NCBI RefSeq assembly: GCF_001458315.1
Contig: NZ_CYRX01000007.1
Coordinates: 32,675-96,674, forward strand
Direction: 5' to 3'
Origin: Thalassobacter stenotrophicus
Lineage (GTDB): Bacteria > Pseudomonadota > Alphaproteobacteria > Rhodobacterales > Rhodobacteraceae
Length of the DNA: 64,000 nucleotides
Both the position numbers and the translations under genes were made by a program. Shown one piece after another: positions 18,095 to 27,663 of this stretch (position 1 is its first letter; every line of letters begins with the position of its first letter). The notes under the pieces are model-generated. The model was not told where the DNA came from. It ran no database searches and saw only the letters and a program-made list of their open reading frames with translations.

Positions 18095-19204
18095 ATGGCT
18101 TGGATTTCCCCCCTGAACCAACGTCGCTTGCGTAACTTCAAAGCCAACCGCCGGGCGGTTTGGTCGTTATGGGTGTTTTCCATCCTGTTTGGGCTGTCGC
18201 TTTGCGCCGAGATCATCGCTAACGATAAGCCGATTTTGGTCAAATATCAGGACGGCTATTACACCCCGTTTCGCAGCTTTTATCCCGAAACGACCTTTGG
18301 TGGCGACTTCAGAACCGAGGCGATCTACCGTGATGTTGAGGTTCAATGCCTCATTATCACGGGCGGTTTGATCGACTGTTTCGACGACCCTGAGGGGTAT
18401 ATTGAAGATGCGGCAGACGGGTCCATCAATGGCGAAGAGATATCCGTCGGCTGGATCATGTGGCCTGTTGTGCCGTTCAGCTATGATACCGTGAACGACA
18501 TTGGCGGCACGGCACCATCCGCCCCCGACGGCACCCACTGGTTGGGCACAGATGACACCGCGCGTGACGTGCTGGCGCGTGTGATCTATGGCTTCCGCCT
18601 CTCGGTTTTGTTCGCGTTGGTCGTGACGGTTTTGACCTCTGTTATCGGGATCACGGCAGGGGCTTTGCAGGGGTATTTTGGCGGCTGGGTCGATCTGATT
18701 TTCCAGCGCCTCATGGAGATCTGGAGCTCGACCCCCTCCCTCTACATTATCATCATTGTGGCGGCGATCGTGCCGATGAACTTCTGGCTTTTGGTCGGGT
18801 TGATGACGCTCTTTGGATGGACCGCTTTGGTCGGCGTTGTTCGGGCCGAATTTCTGCGCGCTCGCAACTTCGAATATGTTCGTGCCGCACGCGCCTTGGG
18901 CGTGTCCAACGGGACGATCATGTTTCGTCACGTCTTGCCAAACGCGATGGTCGCCACCGTGACGCTGTTGCCGTTCATCGTTACGGGCACAATCGGCGGG
19001 CTGGCAACGCTGGATTTTCTCGGCTTCGGGATGCCGTCGTCGGCCCCGTCGCTGGGGGAATTGACGCTTCAGGCCAAGCAAAACCTGCAAGCACCTTGGC
19101 TGGGGTTCACGGCATTCGTGACCTTCGCCGTGATGCTGTCACTCTTAGTGTTTATCTTTGAGGGCGTCCGCGACGCCTTTGACCCACGAAAGACCTTTCA
19201 ATGA
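18095..19204 (+). CDS. yejE: Peptide ABC transporter permease YejE
   Basis: A 369-residue DppC/OppC-type permease. The N-terminal OppC-like segment (RRLRNFKANRRAVWSLWVF) precedes the first helix, followed by the long YejE periplasmic insert (residues about 45-150, including PFRSFYPETTFGGDF). The EAA loop is VRAARALGVSNGTIMFRHVL. It starts 2 bp after yejB and overlaps yejF by 4 bp (ATGA). Confidence 0.94.
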   Translation: MAWISPLNQRRLRNFKANRRAVWSLWVFSILFGLSLCAEIIANDKPILVKYQDGYYTPFRSFYPETTFGGDFRTEAIYRDVEVQCLIITGGLIDCFDDPEGYIEDAADGSINGEEISVGWIMWPVVPFSYDTVNDIGGTAPSAPDGTHWLGTDDTARDVLARVIYGFRLSVLFALVVTVLTSVIGITAGALQGYFGGWVDLIFQRLMEIWSSTPSLYIIIIVAAIVPMNFWLLVGLMTLFGWTALVGVVRAEFLRARNFEYVRAARALGVSNGTIMFRHVLPNAMVATVTLLPFIVTGTIGGLATLDFLGFGMPSSAPSLGELTLQAKQNLQAPWLGFTAFVTFAVMLSLLVFIFEGVRDAFDPRKTFQ

Positions 19205-20814
19205 GCGCAGTGTTGCAAGTCAAAGATCTTCGGGTTGGGTTCCGGCAGGACGGTCAGATAGCTGAGGCCGTGAAGGGAGTTTCCTTTGAGGTTGCGCGCG
19301 GTGAGACCGTGGCATTGGTCGGCGAAAGCGGCTCGGGCAAGTCGGTAACGGCGTTGTCGACCGTGTCGCTTTTGCCAGATGCGGCAGAGGTGTCGGGCTC
19401 TGTCACCTACAACGGCACGCAGATGGTGCACGCGCCCGAACCGGATTTGCGCCGCGTGCGCGGCAACGACATCAGCTTCATTTTCCAAGAGCCGATGACG
19501 TCGCTCAACCCGTTGCACACCATTGAAAAACAACTCGCTGAAAGCCTAGCCCTGCATCAGGGGCTTAGCGGTGATGCCGCGCGTGCCCGCATTTTGGAGC
19601 TGCTGGAGCGCGTCGGTATCCAAGAAGCCGAGAGCCGCCTGAGCGCTTATCCACACCAATTATCAGGTGGGCAACGGCAACGTGTGATGATCGCGATGGC
19701 GCTTGCGAATGGGCCGGAGTTGTTGATCGCGGATGAGCCGACCACTGCGTTAGACGTCACGATCCAAGCGCAGATCCTTGATCTGTTAGCAGAGCTAAAA
19801 GCTGCCGAAGGTATGAGCCTTTTGTTCATCACGCATGATCTGGGCGTTGTGCGGCGCATCGCGGATCGCGTGTGTGTGATGCAGGGCGGTGAGATTGTCG
19901 AAACCGGCCCGACTGAGCAAATTTTCACCGCGCCCCAACATCCTTATACGCAAAAGCTGCTTGCGGCGGAGCCTTCGGGTTTGCCCGATCCAGCGCCTGC
20001 AAACAGCGATGTCGTCGTCAGTACCGATGCCCTACGTGTGTGGTTTCCGATCACGCGTGGGTTCTTGCGCAAGACTGTTGGCCACGTAAAGGCTGTGAAC
20101 GCGGCAACGCTGGATGTGCGTGCGGGTGAAACCCTTGGGATTGTGGGCGAAAGTGGTTCGGGTAAGACGACACTTGCGCTTGCGCTGATGCGGTTGTTGT
20201 CATCGGAAGGGCCAATCGTTTTTCAGGGCCAAGATGTCCAAGGATGGACGTCCCGGCAGCTGCGCGACCTGCGGCGACACATGCAGATCGTTTTCCAAGA
20301 CCCCTTCGGCAGCCTCAGCCCGCGCATGACCGTCGCCCAAATTATCGCCGAAGGTTTGGGCGTGCATGATTTGGGTGAAGGTCGCCCACACCGTGAGCTG
20401 GTCGCGGAAATCCTGACCGAGGTCGGCCTTGATCCGGCGATGATGGACCGATACCCGCATGAGTTTTCTGGGGGCCAACGCCAGCGTATCGCAATCGCAC
20501 GCGCCATGATTTTGCGGCCCAAACTGGTGGTCTTGGATGAGCCGACAAGTGCGTTAGACATGACGGTGCAGGTTCAAATCGTAGATCTTCTGCGTGATCT
20601 GCAAAAGAAATACGGGCTGGCTTATCTGTTCATTAGCCATGATCTAAAGGTCGTTCGCGCGTTGAGCCATAAGGTGATGGTGATGAAGCAAGGCGACATC
20701 ATTGAGGCCGGGCCCGCACAACAGGTTTTTGATGCACCGCAAACCGAATACACGCGCGCCCTGATGGCGGCGGCGTTTGACCTAAAGTCTGATGAGGCCG
20801 TGATTGAGGCCTAG
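19201..20814 (+). CDS. yejF: Peptide ABC transporter ATPase YejF (two ATPase domains)
   Basis: A 537-residue protein with two fused ABC ATPase domains. Domain 1: Walker [10 protein letters not shown], signature LSGGQRQRV, Walker B LLIADEPT. Domain 2: [26 protein letters not shown]. Each domain ends with the oligopeptide-transporter extension ([13 protein letters not shown] and [13 protein letters not shown]). Both sites look competent. It completes the yejABEF operon; homologues import microcin C or antimicrobial and symbiotic peptides, and here the substrate is unknown. Confidence 0.95.
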   Translation: MSAVLQVKDLRVGFRQDGQIAEAVKGVSFEVARGETVALVGESGSGKSVTALSTVSLLPDAAEVSGSVTYNGTQMVHAPEPDLRRVRGNDISFIFQEPMTSLNPLHTIEKQLAESLALHQGLSGDAARARILELLERVGIQEAESRLSAYPHQLSGGQRQRVMIAMALANGPELLIADEPTTALDVTIQAQILDLLAELKAAEGMSLLFITHDLGVVRRIADRVCVMQGGEIVETGPTEQIFTAPQHPYTQKLLAAEPSGLPDPAPANSDVVVSTDALRVWFPITRGFLRKTVGHVKAVNAATLDVRAGETLGIVGESGSGKTTLALALMRLLSSEGPIVFQGQDVQGWTSRQLRDLRRHMQIVFQDPFGSLSPRMTVAQIIAEGLGVHDLGEGRPHRELVAEILTEVGLDPAMMDRYPHEFSGGQRQRIAIARAMILRPKLVVLDEPTSALDMTVQVQIVDLLRDLQKKYGLAYLFISHDLKVVRALSHKVMVMKQGDIIEAGPAQQVFDAPQTEYTRALMAAAFDLKSDEAVIEA

Positions 20815-22166
20815 ATCGCGGCGCTATGGCTGCCTTGGCTGATGTCATAGGCGTCAAAAACGCGCGCGATCATGCGGACAAGGGGGCGTGCCTGCGGACG
20901 TATGCGAAAGTGGGTCGGAGTGATCTCAACCATACCAGCGAACTGGTTGGAGGCTTGGGTGTACAGCCGGTTCAGGGTGTCTTCTGAAACACCAAAGCTT
21001 GAGACGATGTCTGCCGTCTCAACCTCAAAATCGCACATAAGCGCTTCAATCATCCGGCCGCGAAATTTGTCATCCGCGGTGAACACATGGCCCCGGGCGG
21101 TTGCTAATTCACCCGCCCGCACGGCGGACTGATACCCTGCTGTCGCGCTGATATTTTGGCTGAACCCTTGCGGGAATTTTGAAATAGACGAGGCCCCAAG
21201 ACCGATCAGCACATCACATGTGTCGTCGGTATACCCCTGAAAATTACGCCGTAGCCGACCCGTATCCCGCGCAATCGCAAGGCCATCGTCCTCGCGCGCA
21301 AAATGATCGATTCCAATTTCTTTATAGCCATCCCACAAGAACAGCTTCTTGGCGTTTTCATACAGTTGCAGACGTTCTTCTGGGGTGGGCAGCGTGTCTG
21401 TTGGGATCATTCCCTGACGTCGGGCCATCCAAGGCACATGGGCGTAGCCATAAAGAGCCACGCGGTCCGGCGTGAGAGATAGCAATAGTTGCACGCTTTC
21501 GGCCAAACGCTCGGGGGATTGTTCGGGCAGTCCGAACAGAATGTCTGCGTTTAGACTTTTGACGCCAAGATCGCGCAGGGCATCAACCACGTCGCGCGTG
21601 GTTTCATAGCTTTGGATACGGCCGATAATTTTTTGAATGTCAGGGTTAAAATCCTGCACCCCGATAGAGGCGCGGTTCATGCCACCTGCCTGCAGGGCCT
21701 TGAGCCTGGCCTGATCAATCTCATTTGGATCAATCTCGACCGAGAACTCGGCGTCTGGTTCCCACCGAACGATATCTTGGAAAGCGTCCGCAATGCGCGC
21801 GATCATGTCGGGCGCAAGCAACGTCGGCGTGCCGCCGCCCCAGTGTAGACGCGCCAAACTAACATCTGACGGAAGCATTGATTTTAGCGTCGCGATTTCC
21901 TGAAGTAGGCTGTCGACATAGGCGCGGACAGGTTCATCTGACCGCACACCTTGGGTGCGACATGCGCAAAACCAGCATAAACGCCGGCAAAAAGGGACAT
22001 GCATATAGAGTGAAAGCTTGGTCCCGGGGGCAATGGATTCTATCCATTCGCGCTGCACTGCGGCATTAACGCCCCCTGCAAATTGTGTGGCGGGCGGATA
22101 GCTCGTGTAGCGCGGGACCTTCGTATCGAACAGTCCGTATCGCTTAAGTTGTATTTGTTCACTCAT
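20811..22166 (-). CDS. hemN: Oxygen-independent coproporphyrinogen III dehydrogenase
   Basis: A 451-residue radical-SAM enzyme that converts coproporphyrinogen III to protoporphyrinogen IX without oxygen. The cluster motif is CRRLCWFCAC (CX3CX2CXC, the HemN form), preceded by YMHVPFC and followed by WGGGTPTLL. The N-terminal KVPRYTSYPPATQF marks true HemN rather than HemW. The start at 22166 (MSEQIQLKRYG) was chosen by family; the frame is open upstream through the FNR box. It is divergent from fnrL with a perfect FNR site between them. The stop overlaps the convergent yejF end by 4 bp. Confidence 0.96.
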   Translation of the reverse strand: MSEQIQLKRYGLFDTKVPRYTSYPPATQFAGGVNAAVQREWIESIAPGTKLSLYMHVPFCRRLCWFCACRTQGVRSDEPVRAYVDSLLQEIATLKSMLPSDVSLARLHWGGGTPTLLAPDMIARIADAFQDIVRWEPDAEFSVEIDPNEIDQARLKALQAGGMNRASIGVQDFNPDIQKIIGRIQSYETTRDVVDALRDLGVKSLNADILFGLPEQSPERLAESVQLLLSLTPDRVALYGYAHVPWMARRQGMIPTDTLPTPEERLQLYENAKKLFLWDGYKEIGIDHFAREDDGLAIARDTGRLRRNFQGYTDDTCDVLIGLGASSISKFPQGFSQNISATAGYQSAVRAGELATARGHVFTADDKFRGRMIEALMCDFEVETADIVSSFGVSEDTLNRLYTQASNQFAGMVEITPTHFRIRPQARPLVRMIARVFDAYDISQGSHSAAI

Positions 22167-22200
22167 TTGTTTACCATTATACCGAAAGATGATCTCCGCC

Positions 22201-22214
22201 TTGATCGAGATCAA
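22201..22214. promoter_or_regulatory. FNR box between hemN and fnrL
   Basis: TTGAT-CGAG-ATCAA matches the FNR consensus exactly. It is 35 bp from the hemN start and 17 bp from the fnrL start, so it could activate hemN and sit over the fnrL promoter or leader (autoregulation). Confidence 0.88.
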
Positions 22215-22230
22215 GCAAAGAAGGCAAAAG

Positions 22231-22983
22231 ATGCCACGTACAATGTCCGCCCCACGGCTCACTCAGCAGGATTGTAGCAATTGTCCTATTCGACATAGCG
22301 CAGTGTGTGCGCGCTGTGAGGCTGACGAATTGGAACGTTTGGAGAGCGTGAAATACTACCGCTCCTATAAGGCGGGCCAACAAATCGCGTGGGCGGGCGA
22401 GCCTCTGGATTTTGTCGGATCGGTGGTTGAGGGTGTGGCTACGCTGACGCAAACCATGGAGGATGGCCGTCGTCAGATGGTTGGCCTGTTGCTGCCATCG
22501 GACTTTTTGGGGCGGCCCAATCGCGCGAAGGCCACGTATGATGTGGTGGCGACGACGGACCTTGTGTTGTGTTGTTTCCGGCAAAAACCATTTCAGGAAC
22601 TACTTCTCGACACGCCCCATATTTCTCAGCGTTTGCTGGAGATGACGTTAGACGAGCTTGATGCTGCGCGCGAATGGATGATCCTGTTGGGGCGCAAAAC
22701 TGCGCGTGAAAAGATCGCGAGCCTTTTGTCGATTATCGCCCGTCGGGATGCGTCGCTTCGTGAAAATCCGGCGGAGCAAAGTGTAGTCTTTGACCTGCCC
22801 CTGACCCGCGAAGCGATGGCCGATTATCTGGGGCTTACGCTGGAAACCGTTAGCCGTCAGATCTCCGCATTGCGTCGGGACAAAGTCATTGTTCTAGAAG
22901 GCAAACGCCACGTTACGGTGCCCGATTTTGACCTGTTGATGTCTGAAACAGGCGATGACAGCGACGGTGGTATTTTCGGTTAA
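22231..22983 (+). CDS. fnrL: Crp/Fnr-family oxygen regulator FnrL
   Basis: A 250-residue FNR-type regulator. Cluster-binding cysteines lie in the N-terminus (C15, C18, C26, C29) with further Cys in LVLCCFRQ, as expected for an oxygen-labile 4Fe-4S sensor. It has a cNMP-like barrel, then the HTH LTREAMADYLGLTLETVSRQ. The recognition helix ETVSRQ carries the E..SR set that reads TTGAT half-sites, matching the boxes around it. The ATG at 22231 was preferred to 22189 because the upstream one would place the FNR box inside the gene. It overlaps the convergent usp stop. Confidence 0.95.
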   Translation: MPRTMSAPRLTQQDCSNCPIRHSAVCARCEADELERLESVKYYRSYKAGQQIAWAGEPLDFVGSVVEGVATLTQTMEDGRRQMVGLLLPSDFLGRPNRAKATYDVVATTDLVLCCFRQKPFQELLLDTPHISQRLLEMTLDELDAAREWMILLGRKTAREKIASLLSIIARRDASLRENPAEQSVVFDLPLTREAMADYLGLTLETVSRQISALRRDKVIVLEGKRHVTVPDFDLLMSETGDDSDGGIFG

Positions 22984-23810
22984 TGCGCCAATAATAGGGG
23001 CACTTCTGACTGCTCTAGCATACGGCGAGTGGCACCGCCCAACACCGCCTCGCGTAGGCGAGAATGCCCGTATGCGCCCATGACTAACAGGTCGGCTTCG
23101 GTATCTACGACGTGACGCGTTAACGTGTCTGATACGCGGGGCAGCGTCTGCACATCGATCACCACAGAAGGGTTGCCACCGTGCCGGGCTAACATCCTAG
23201 CAATGTTTCCGCCTGGGTCGCCCTGTGTCGCGCTATGGCGGGGTGGATCGACGATCAGGACATCTGTGCGTTTGGCCGCAGCAAAGAACGGCAGGGCGTG
23301 GCGCGCGGCTGCGACAGCTTCGCGGGATTGGTTCCATGCGAGGACGATTCGCTCAGGCTGCCCGATGTCATCTGAGGTAATTAGAACGGGTGCGCGTCCG
23401 GCAAACAACGCGGCCTCTACAATTGTGGGCGCATGTGCGGCGCGGCTGGGCGCATAGGGTGGCGGAAGAATGACGATATCGGCAAATTGGCTGCGCTCTG
23501 CCACCATGTCACCTATCGTTCCGGGCTGCACAACTGCCGCTTGAACGTCAAATAGCACCCCCTGCGTTTGCAACGCCTCGTTCGCATCGGATTGAAGGGC
23601 TTGCGCCTGCTCAACGGCCTGAAGGCGCCCGTCATCGTAGACCAAAGATGTCGCACCCGCGAAATAAACACCGGGTTGGGTGGCATCCATCCCGACACAG
23701 ATCACCTCAAGGTGGCTGCAATGTGCACGGGCGAAAGGCAGCGCTGTTTTTGTCATAATTTCAATATCTTGATGATTGCTAATCACGGTCAAAACGGTGG
23801 CGAAACGCAT
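22980..23810 (-). CDS. Universal stress protein (UspA family)
   Basis: A 276-residue protein with two Usp-like halves. The second half carries the nucleotide-binding signature MGAYGHSRLREAVLGGATRR (GxxGHSxx...GGxTR), and the first half lacks it. USP genes next to cbb3 oxidase and fnr genes are common in Rhodobacteraceae and are usually induced under low oxygen. An FNR-like site (ATGAC-CTGT-GTCAA) lies 58 bp upstream of the start. The molecular role is unknown. Confidence 0.85.
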   Translation of the reverse strand: MRFATVLTVISNHQDIEIMTKTALPFARAHCSHLEVICVGMDATQPGVYFAGATSLVYDDGRLQAVEQAQALQSDANEALQTQGVLFDVQAAVVQPGTIGDMVAERSQFADIVILPPPYAPSRAAHAPTIVEAALFAGRAPVLITSDDIGQPERIVLAWNQSREAVAAARHALPFFAAAKRTDVLIVDPPRHSATQGDPGGNIARMLARHGGNPSVVIDVQTLPRVSDTLTRHVVDTEADLLVMGAYGHSRLREAVLGGATRRMLEQSEVPLLLAH

Positions 23811-23867
23811 GGTCTTCTCCTGCTTGTTTCTCTGCTACACAGCTATTGGATCGAGATTTTGACAGCC

Positions 23868-23881
23868 ATGACCTGTGTCAA
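23868..23881. promoter_or_regulatory. FNR-like box upstream of usp
   Basis: ATGAC-CTGT-GTCAA: a 14-bp dyad with 9 of 10 half-site positions fitting TTGAC-N4-GTCAA. It is about 58 bp upstream of the usp start on the minus strand, a fair activator distance. Confidence 0.6.
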
Positions 23882-23898
23882 TTCGTCGATGCCGTTTC

Positions 23899-23912
23899 TT
23901 GACATGGATCAA
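23899..23912. promoter_or_regulatory. FNR box upstream of ccoN
   Basis: TTGAC-ATGG-ATCAA differs from the exact FNR consensus at one base. It lies 96 bp upstream of the chosen ccoN start, consistent with activation of ccoNOQP by FnrL at low oxygen. Confidence 0.8.
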
Positions 23913-24007
23913 TGCAACTTAGAGGCGCGCTTGCGATGTCGGTCCTCATGAACAGGCCCACCGGCTCGCAGTTGAGCCAAAATGGGCGGAACAAGGGGAC
24001 GCACGAG

Positions 24008-25606
24008 ATGACCGATTATCTCAAGCTTGCAGTGCTGGCTGTGATCACGCTTTTTGCGGCGATTGCAGCCAACTACGCACGCGATGCAGCCTATATGGTT
24101 CACGCTATCTTAACGATGGTAACCGCGGGGGGGCTGTTTTTGTGGCAGCTGCGCCGTGTGGATGAACCAAAGGCGCAACCAGCAAATGAATATATGGACG
24201 GGCCCGTACGGGCATCCGTAATTGCCACTGCATTTTGGGGTGTTGTGGGTTTTTTGGTCGGCACTTTCATTGCCTTCCAACTGGCCTTTCCGGTGCTCAA
24301 TTTTGAATGGGCGCAAGGATACCTGAACTTTGGACGCCTACGCCCGCTGCACACCAGCGCGGTGATTTTTGCGTTTGGTGGTAACGCGCTGATCGCATCC
24401 GCATTTTACGTGGTGCAACGAACCTCTGCGGCGCGGCTTTGGGGCGGAAACCTCAGCTGGTTTGTGTTCTGGGGCTACCAGTTTTTTATCGTTTTGGCCG
24501 CGACTGGCTACTTGCTCGGGTCGACCCAAAGCAAAGAATACGCCGAGCCTGAGTGGTACGTCGATATCTGGCTGACAATCGTTTGGGTCTGCTTTTTGGC
24601 GGTTTTTGTCGGCACGCTTGTGCGGCGCAAAGAGCCGCACATCTACGTGGCAAACTGGTTCTATCTGGCGTTCATCATTACTGTGGCGATGCTACATTTG
24701 GTTAACAATTTGTCGTTGCCTGTTTCGATCTGGGGCTCGCGCTCTGTGCAGGTCATGTCAGGCGTCCAAGATGCCATGACCCAGTGGTGGTACGGGCATA
24801 ACGCCGTGGGCTTTTTCCTGACTGCGGGCTTCTTGGGGATGATGTATTATTTCATCCCAAAGCAGGCCGATCGTCCCGTGTTTTCGTACAAACTGTCGAT
24901 CATTCACTTCTGGGCTCTGATCTTTTTGTACATCTGGGCCGGCCCCCACCACCTGCACTACACCGCATTGCCCGACTGGGCCTCGACGCTTGGTATGGTG
25001 TTCTCGATCGTGCTGTGGATGCCGTCGTGGGGCGGGATGATTAACGGTCTGATGACGCTGTCTGGCGCATGGGACAAGCTGCGCACCGATCCGGTGTTGC
25101 GGATGATGGTCACCTCGGTCGCGTTCTACGGGATGTCGACGTTTGAAGGGCCGATGATGTCGATCCGTGCGGTGAATTCACTGTCGCACTACACCGACTG
25201 GACCATTGGCCACGTGCATTCTGGCGCGCTCGGTTGGAACGGGATGATCACCTTCGGGATGCTCTACTTCCTGTTCCCGAAACTGTGGAACAAGCAGCGC
25301 CTTTACTCGCTCAGCCTCGTATCTTGGCACTACTGGCTCGCGACGATTGGCATCGTTCTCTACGCGTCGTCCATGTGGGTGACGGGGATCATGGAGGGCC
25401 TGATGTGGCGCGAAGTGGATGCAAATGGCTTCCTTGTGAACAGCTTTGCCGACACCGTTGCCGCCAAGTTCCCGATGTACGTGGTGCGCGGTTTGGGCGG
25501 GGTCCTGTTCCTCGCGGGATCGCTGATCATGGTCTACAACCTGTGGATGACTGTCGTCAAAGGCGAGGCGAAAGCCCCGGCCCGCGTCGCAGTCCCTGCT
25601 GAATAA
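24008..25606 (+). CDS. ccoN: cbb3-type cytochrome c oxidase subunit I
   Basis: A 532-residue heme-copper oxidase core subunit with about 12 or more membrane helices. Conserved segments include [17 protein letters not shown] (low-spin heme His), [35 protein letters not shown] (CuB histidine pair) and [20 protein letters not shown] with the high-spin heme ligand. It reduces oxygen to water at high affinity. I chose [10 protein letters not shown] at 24008, with AAGGGG upstream, over the frame's first ATG at 23912, which overlaps the FNR box. It is followed by ccoO, ccoQ and ccoP. Confidence 0.97.
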   Translation: MTDYLKLAVLAVITLFAAIAANYARDAAYMVHAILTMVTAGGLFLWQLRRVDEPKAQPANEYMDGPVRASVIATAFWGVVGFLVGTFIAFQLAFPVLNFEWAQGYLNFGRLRPLHTSAVIFAFGGNALIASAFYVVQRTSAARLWGGNLSWFVFWGYQFFIVLAATGYLLGSTQSKEYAEPEWYVDIWLTIVWVCFLAVFVGTLVRRKEPHIYVANWFYLAFIITVAMLHLVNNLSLPVSIWGSRSVQVMSGVQDAMTQWWYGHNAVGFFLTAGFLGMMYYFIPKQADRPVFSYKLSIIHFWALIFLYIWAGPHHLHYTALPDWASTLGMVFSIVLWMPSWGGMINGLMTLSGAWDKLRTDPVLRMMVTSVAFYGMSTFEGPMMSIRAVNSLSHYTDWTIGHVHSGALGWNGMITFGMLYFLFPKLWNKQRLYSLSLVSWHYWLATIGIVLYASSMWVTGIMEGLMWREVDANGFLVNSFADTVAAKFPMYVVRGLGGVLFLAGSLIMVYNLWMTVVKGEAKAPARVAVPAE

Positions 25607-25618
25607 GGAGGAGATCTC

Positions 25619-26344
25619 ATGTCTATCCTCAGCAAACACAAAAAGATCGAGACGAATGTCACGCTTTTGATGGTTCTGTCCTTCTTGGTCGTGACCATCG
25701 GTGGCATCGTACAGATCGCTCCGCTGTTCTATCTCGAAAACACGATTGAGGACGTAGAGGGCATGCGCCCCTACTCCCCACTCGAACTCGCAGGGCGCGA
25801 GATCTACATCCGGGAGGGGTGCTATGTCTGTCACTCTCAGATGATCCGCCCAATGCGAGACGAGGTAGAGCGTTATGGTCACTACTCCCTGGCGGCTGAA
25901 TCGCAATATGATCACCCGTTCCAATGGGGGTCCAAGCGGACGGGGCCGGACCTGGCTCGTGTCGGTGGGCGCTATTCTGACGACTGGCATATTGATCACC
26001 TGATCAGCCCACAGTCGGTGGTGCCCGAGTCTGTCATGCCCAAATACGGCTATCTGTTAGACCGCAAGGTAAAGCCAGAAATGGTCCGCGATCTGATGGC
26101 GACACACCGCATGGTTGGCGTGCCCTACACAGAAGAAATGATTGAGTTCGCGGCCGCTGACGTGCGCACCCAAATCGATCCATGGGGGGACACGGATGAT
26201 TTCCTTGCCCGCTATCCCAAGGCGCAAGTGCGCAATTTTGATGGTGCAAATGGCGTGTCCGAAATGGATGCTCTTGTGGCCTATCTTCAGATGCTCGGCA
26301 CGTTGGTCGATTTCTCGACCTTCACACCCGATGCAAGCCGGTAA
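25619..26344 (+). CDS. ccoO: cbb3-type cytochrome c oxidase subunit II
   Basis: A 241-residue monoheme cytochrome c subunit. An N-terminal anchor helix ([18 protein letters not shown]) is followed by the heme motif CYVCH at residues 68-72 and the [15 protein letters not shown] region. It passes electrons from CcoP to CcoN. A strong ribosome site AAGGAGGAG precedes the ATG, 12 bp after ccoN. Confidence 0.97.
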   Translation: MSILSKHKKIETNVTLLMVLSFLVVTIGGIVQIAPLFYLENTIEDVEGMRPYSPLELAGREIYIREGCYVCHSQMIRPMRDEVERYGHYSLAAESQYDHPFQWGSKRTGPDLARVGGRYSDDWHIDHLISPQSVVPESVMPKYGYLLDRKVKPEMVRDLMATHRMVGVPYTEEMIEFAAADVRTQIDPWGDTDDFLARYPKAQVRNFDGANGVSEMDALVAYLQMLGTLVDFSTFTPDASR

Positions 26345-26356
26345 GGGGGGCGGATT

Positions 26357-26551
26357 ATGGAAGATATTTACACCATCACGCGCGCCTTTGCCGACAGCTG
26401 GGCCCTGCTTGTCATGTTCGCGTTGTTCATTGGGATCATCCTTTTTGCCTTCCGTCCTGGAAGCAACAAGGTGCATGCCGATATCGCGAATATCCCCTTT
26501 CGTCATGAGGATAGACCCGCACCCGACAGCGGGGAGGAGGCATCGAAATGA
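26357..26551 (+). CDS. ccoQ: cbb3-type oxidase small subunit CcoQ
   Basis: A 64-residue single-helix protein: MEDIYTITRAFADSWALLVM, then a hydrophobic helix (FALFIGIILFAF) and RPGSNKVHADIANIPFRHED. It stabilises the oxidase complex. It is located between ccoO and ccoP as usual; its stop overlaps the ccoP start (ATGA). Confidence 0.95.
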   Translation: MEDIYTITRAFADSWALLVMFALFIGIILFAFRPGSNKVHADIANIPFRHEDRPAPDSGEEASK

Positions 26552-27426
26552 GCCATCAAACCGAAGATAAAGAACAAGAACTTCAAGCGGGTGACCCCAA
26601 TACAACCGGTCATAGCTGGGACGGGATCAAAGAGTTCGACAATCCGATGCCGCGTTGGTGGCTCTGGACGTTTTACGCCTGTATCGTTTGGGCGATTGGT
26701 TACACGATTGCCTATCCTGCTTGGCCGATGCTCAAGGAAGCCACCCCAGGCTTGTTGGGCTATTCCACTCGGGCCGAAGTGCAGCAAGACATCGACGCAG
26801 TCGAAACCCAAAATGCGCCCCTCTGGGAGCAAATCGAACAAGTGGAGTTGGCCTCGCTAAAGGACAACACCGACCTGCACGGCTTTGCGGTGAACGGTGG
26901 CGCTGCGATCTTCAAAACGTGGTGTGCACAGTGCCACGGATCGGGTGCTGCGGGTGCCGTTGGGTATCCCAACTTGCTGGATGATGACTGGCTTTGGGGC
27001 GGGACTGTCGACGACATCGCCCAAACTGTGGCCTACGGTATTCGTCTTGAAGACGTGGCAGACAGCCGATTTTCTGAGATGCCAGCCTTTGGCGAAATCC
27101 TCGCCGAAGAGGAAATCGCACAAGTCGTCTCCTATGTCCGCTCGCTGTCTGATGCGCCCCATAACTCAGCCTTGGCCTCGGCGGGCGAGGTCATCTTCTT
27201 GGACAATTGTTCAAGCTGTCACGCCGAGGATGGAACGGGTGATCGGTTCCAAGGGGCGCCCAACCTGACCGATGCGATCTGGCTTTTCGGCGGCTCCGAA
27301 GAGGCAATTACCGAGACGGTCATGAACTCTCGCTATGGGGTTATGCCGAACTGGAACAAACGGCTTTCTGAAGGCGAAATTCGCGCCGTTGCGGCCTATG
27401 TGCACCAGCTTGGTGGGGGCGAATGA
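26548..27426 (+). CDS. ccoP: cbb3-type cytochrome c oxidase subunit III (diheme)
   Basis: A 292-residue diheme cytochrome c. An N-terminal FixP domain has one helix (WWLWTFYACIVWAIGYTIAY), then two heme sites, CAQCH (126-130) and CSSCH (221-225), with downstream methionines in FSEMPAFG and YGVMPNW. It accepts electrons from soluble or anchored cytochrome c, such as the product of the gene at 14578. Two hairpins follow the stop. Confidence 0.97.
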   Translation: MSHQTEDKEQELQAGDPNTTGHSWDGIKEFDNPMPRWWLWTFYACIVWAIGYTIAYPAWPMLKEATPGLLGYSTRAEVQQDIDAVETQNAPLWEQIEQVELASLKDNTDLHGFAVNGGAAIFKTWCAQCHGSGAAGAVGYPNLLDDDWLWGGTVDDIAQTVAYGIRLEDVADSRFSEMPAFGEILAEEEIAQVVSYVRSLSDAPHNSALASAGEVIFLDNCSSCHAEDGTGDRFQGAPNLTDAIWLFGGSEEAITETVMNSRYGVMPNWNKRLSEGEIRAVAAYVHQLGGGE

Positions 27427-27436
27427 CCTAGGTTCG

Positions 27437-27459
27437 GATCCGTCCTAAACGGGCGGATC
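27437..27459 (+). repeat. Hairpin immediately after ccoP
   Basis: GATCCGTCC / GGGCGGATC, a 9-bp stem with one G-U pair and a 5-nt loop (TAAAC), 10 bp after the ccoP stop. There is no U-tract, so it may stabilise the mRNA 3' end rather than terminate transcription. Confidence 0.45.
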
Positions 27460-27515
27460 TGAAAGGGGTCTCACCTTGATCCTGTTCGCGCGTTTCCAAA
27501 GGTAGACCCACTCTG

Positions 27516-27546
27516 ACCGCCCTCCGCATTTCGGGGGGCGGTTTTC
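27516..27546 (+). terminator. Terminator of the ccoNOQP operon
   Basis: ACCGCCCTCCG (27516-27526) pairs with CGGGGGGCGGT (27532-27542) with one wobble and a 5-nt loop, followed by TTTTC. It separates ccoNOQP from ccoGHIS, which has its own FNR box. Confidence 0.8.
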
Positions 27547-27581
27547 ATTTGTGGTCTCTCATTGAGCGAAAGGGGCAAAAC

Positions 27582-27595
27582 TTGACACAGGTCAA
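27582..27595. promoter_or_regulatory. FNR-type box upstream of ccoG
   Basis: TTGAC-ACAG-GTCAA is a perfect dyad of the FNR/NNR type, about 70-80 bp before the ccoG start. It indicates low-oxygen activation of ccoGHIS independent of ccoNOQP. Confidence 0.8.
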
Positions 27596-27663
27596 TGTTC
27601 GCTCGGCGTCACAACCCTAGGAATAGTGAAGCGAACAGAACCCTAATGAAACGAGTCGGTTGT

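Noticed and set aside
18167..19090. 307-aa open frame on the minus strand
   Set aside because: It runs opposite yejE and is rich in His, Arg and Gln, typical of a shadow of a GC-rich gene.
25178..25999. 273-aa open frame on the minus strand across ccoN and ccoO
   Set aside because: Antisense to two certain genes, with biased His/Arg/Asp content and no recognisable domain.
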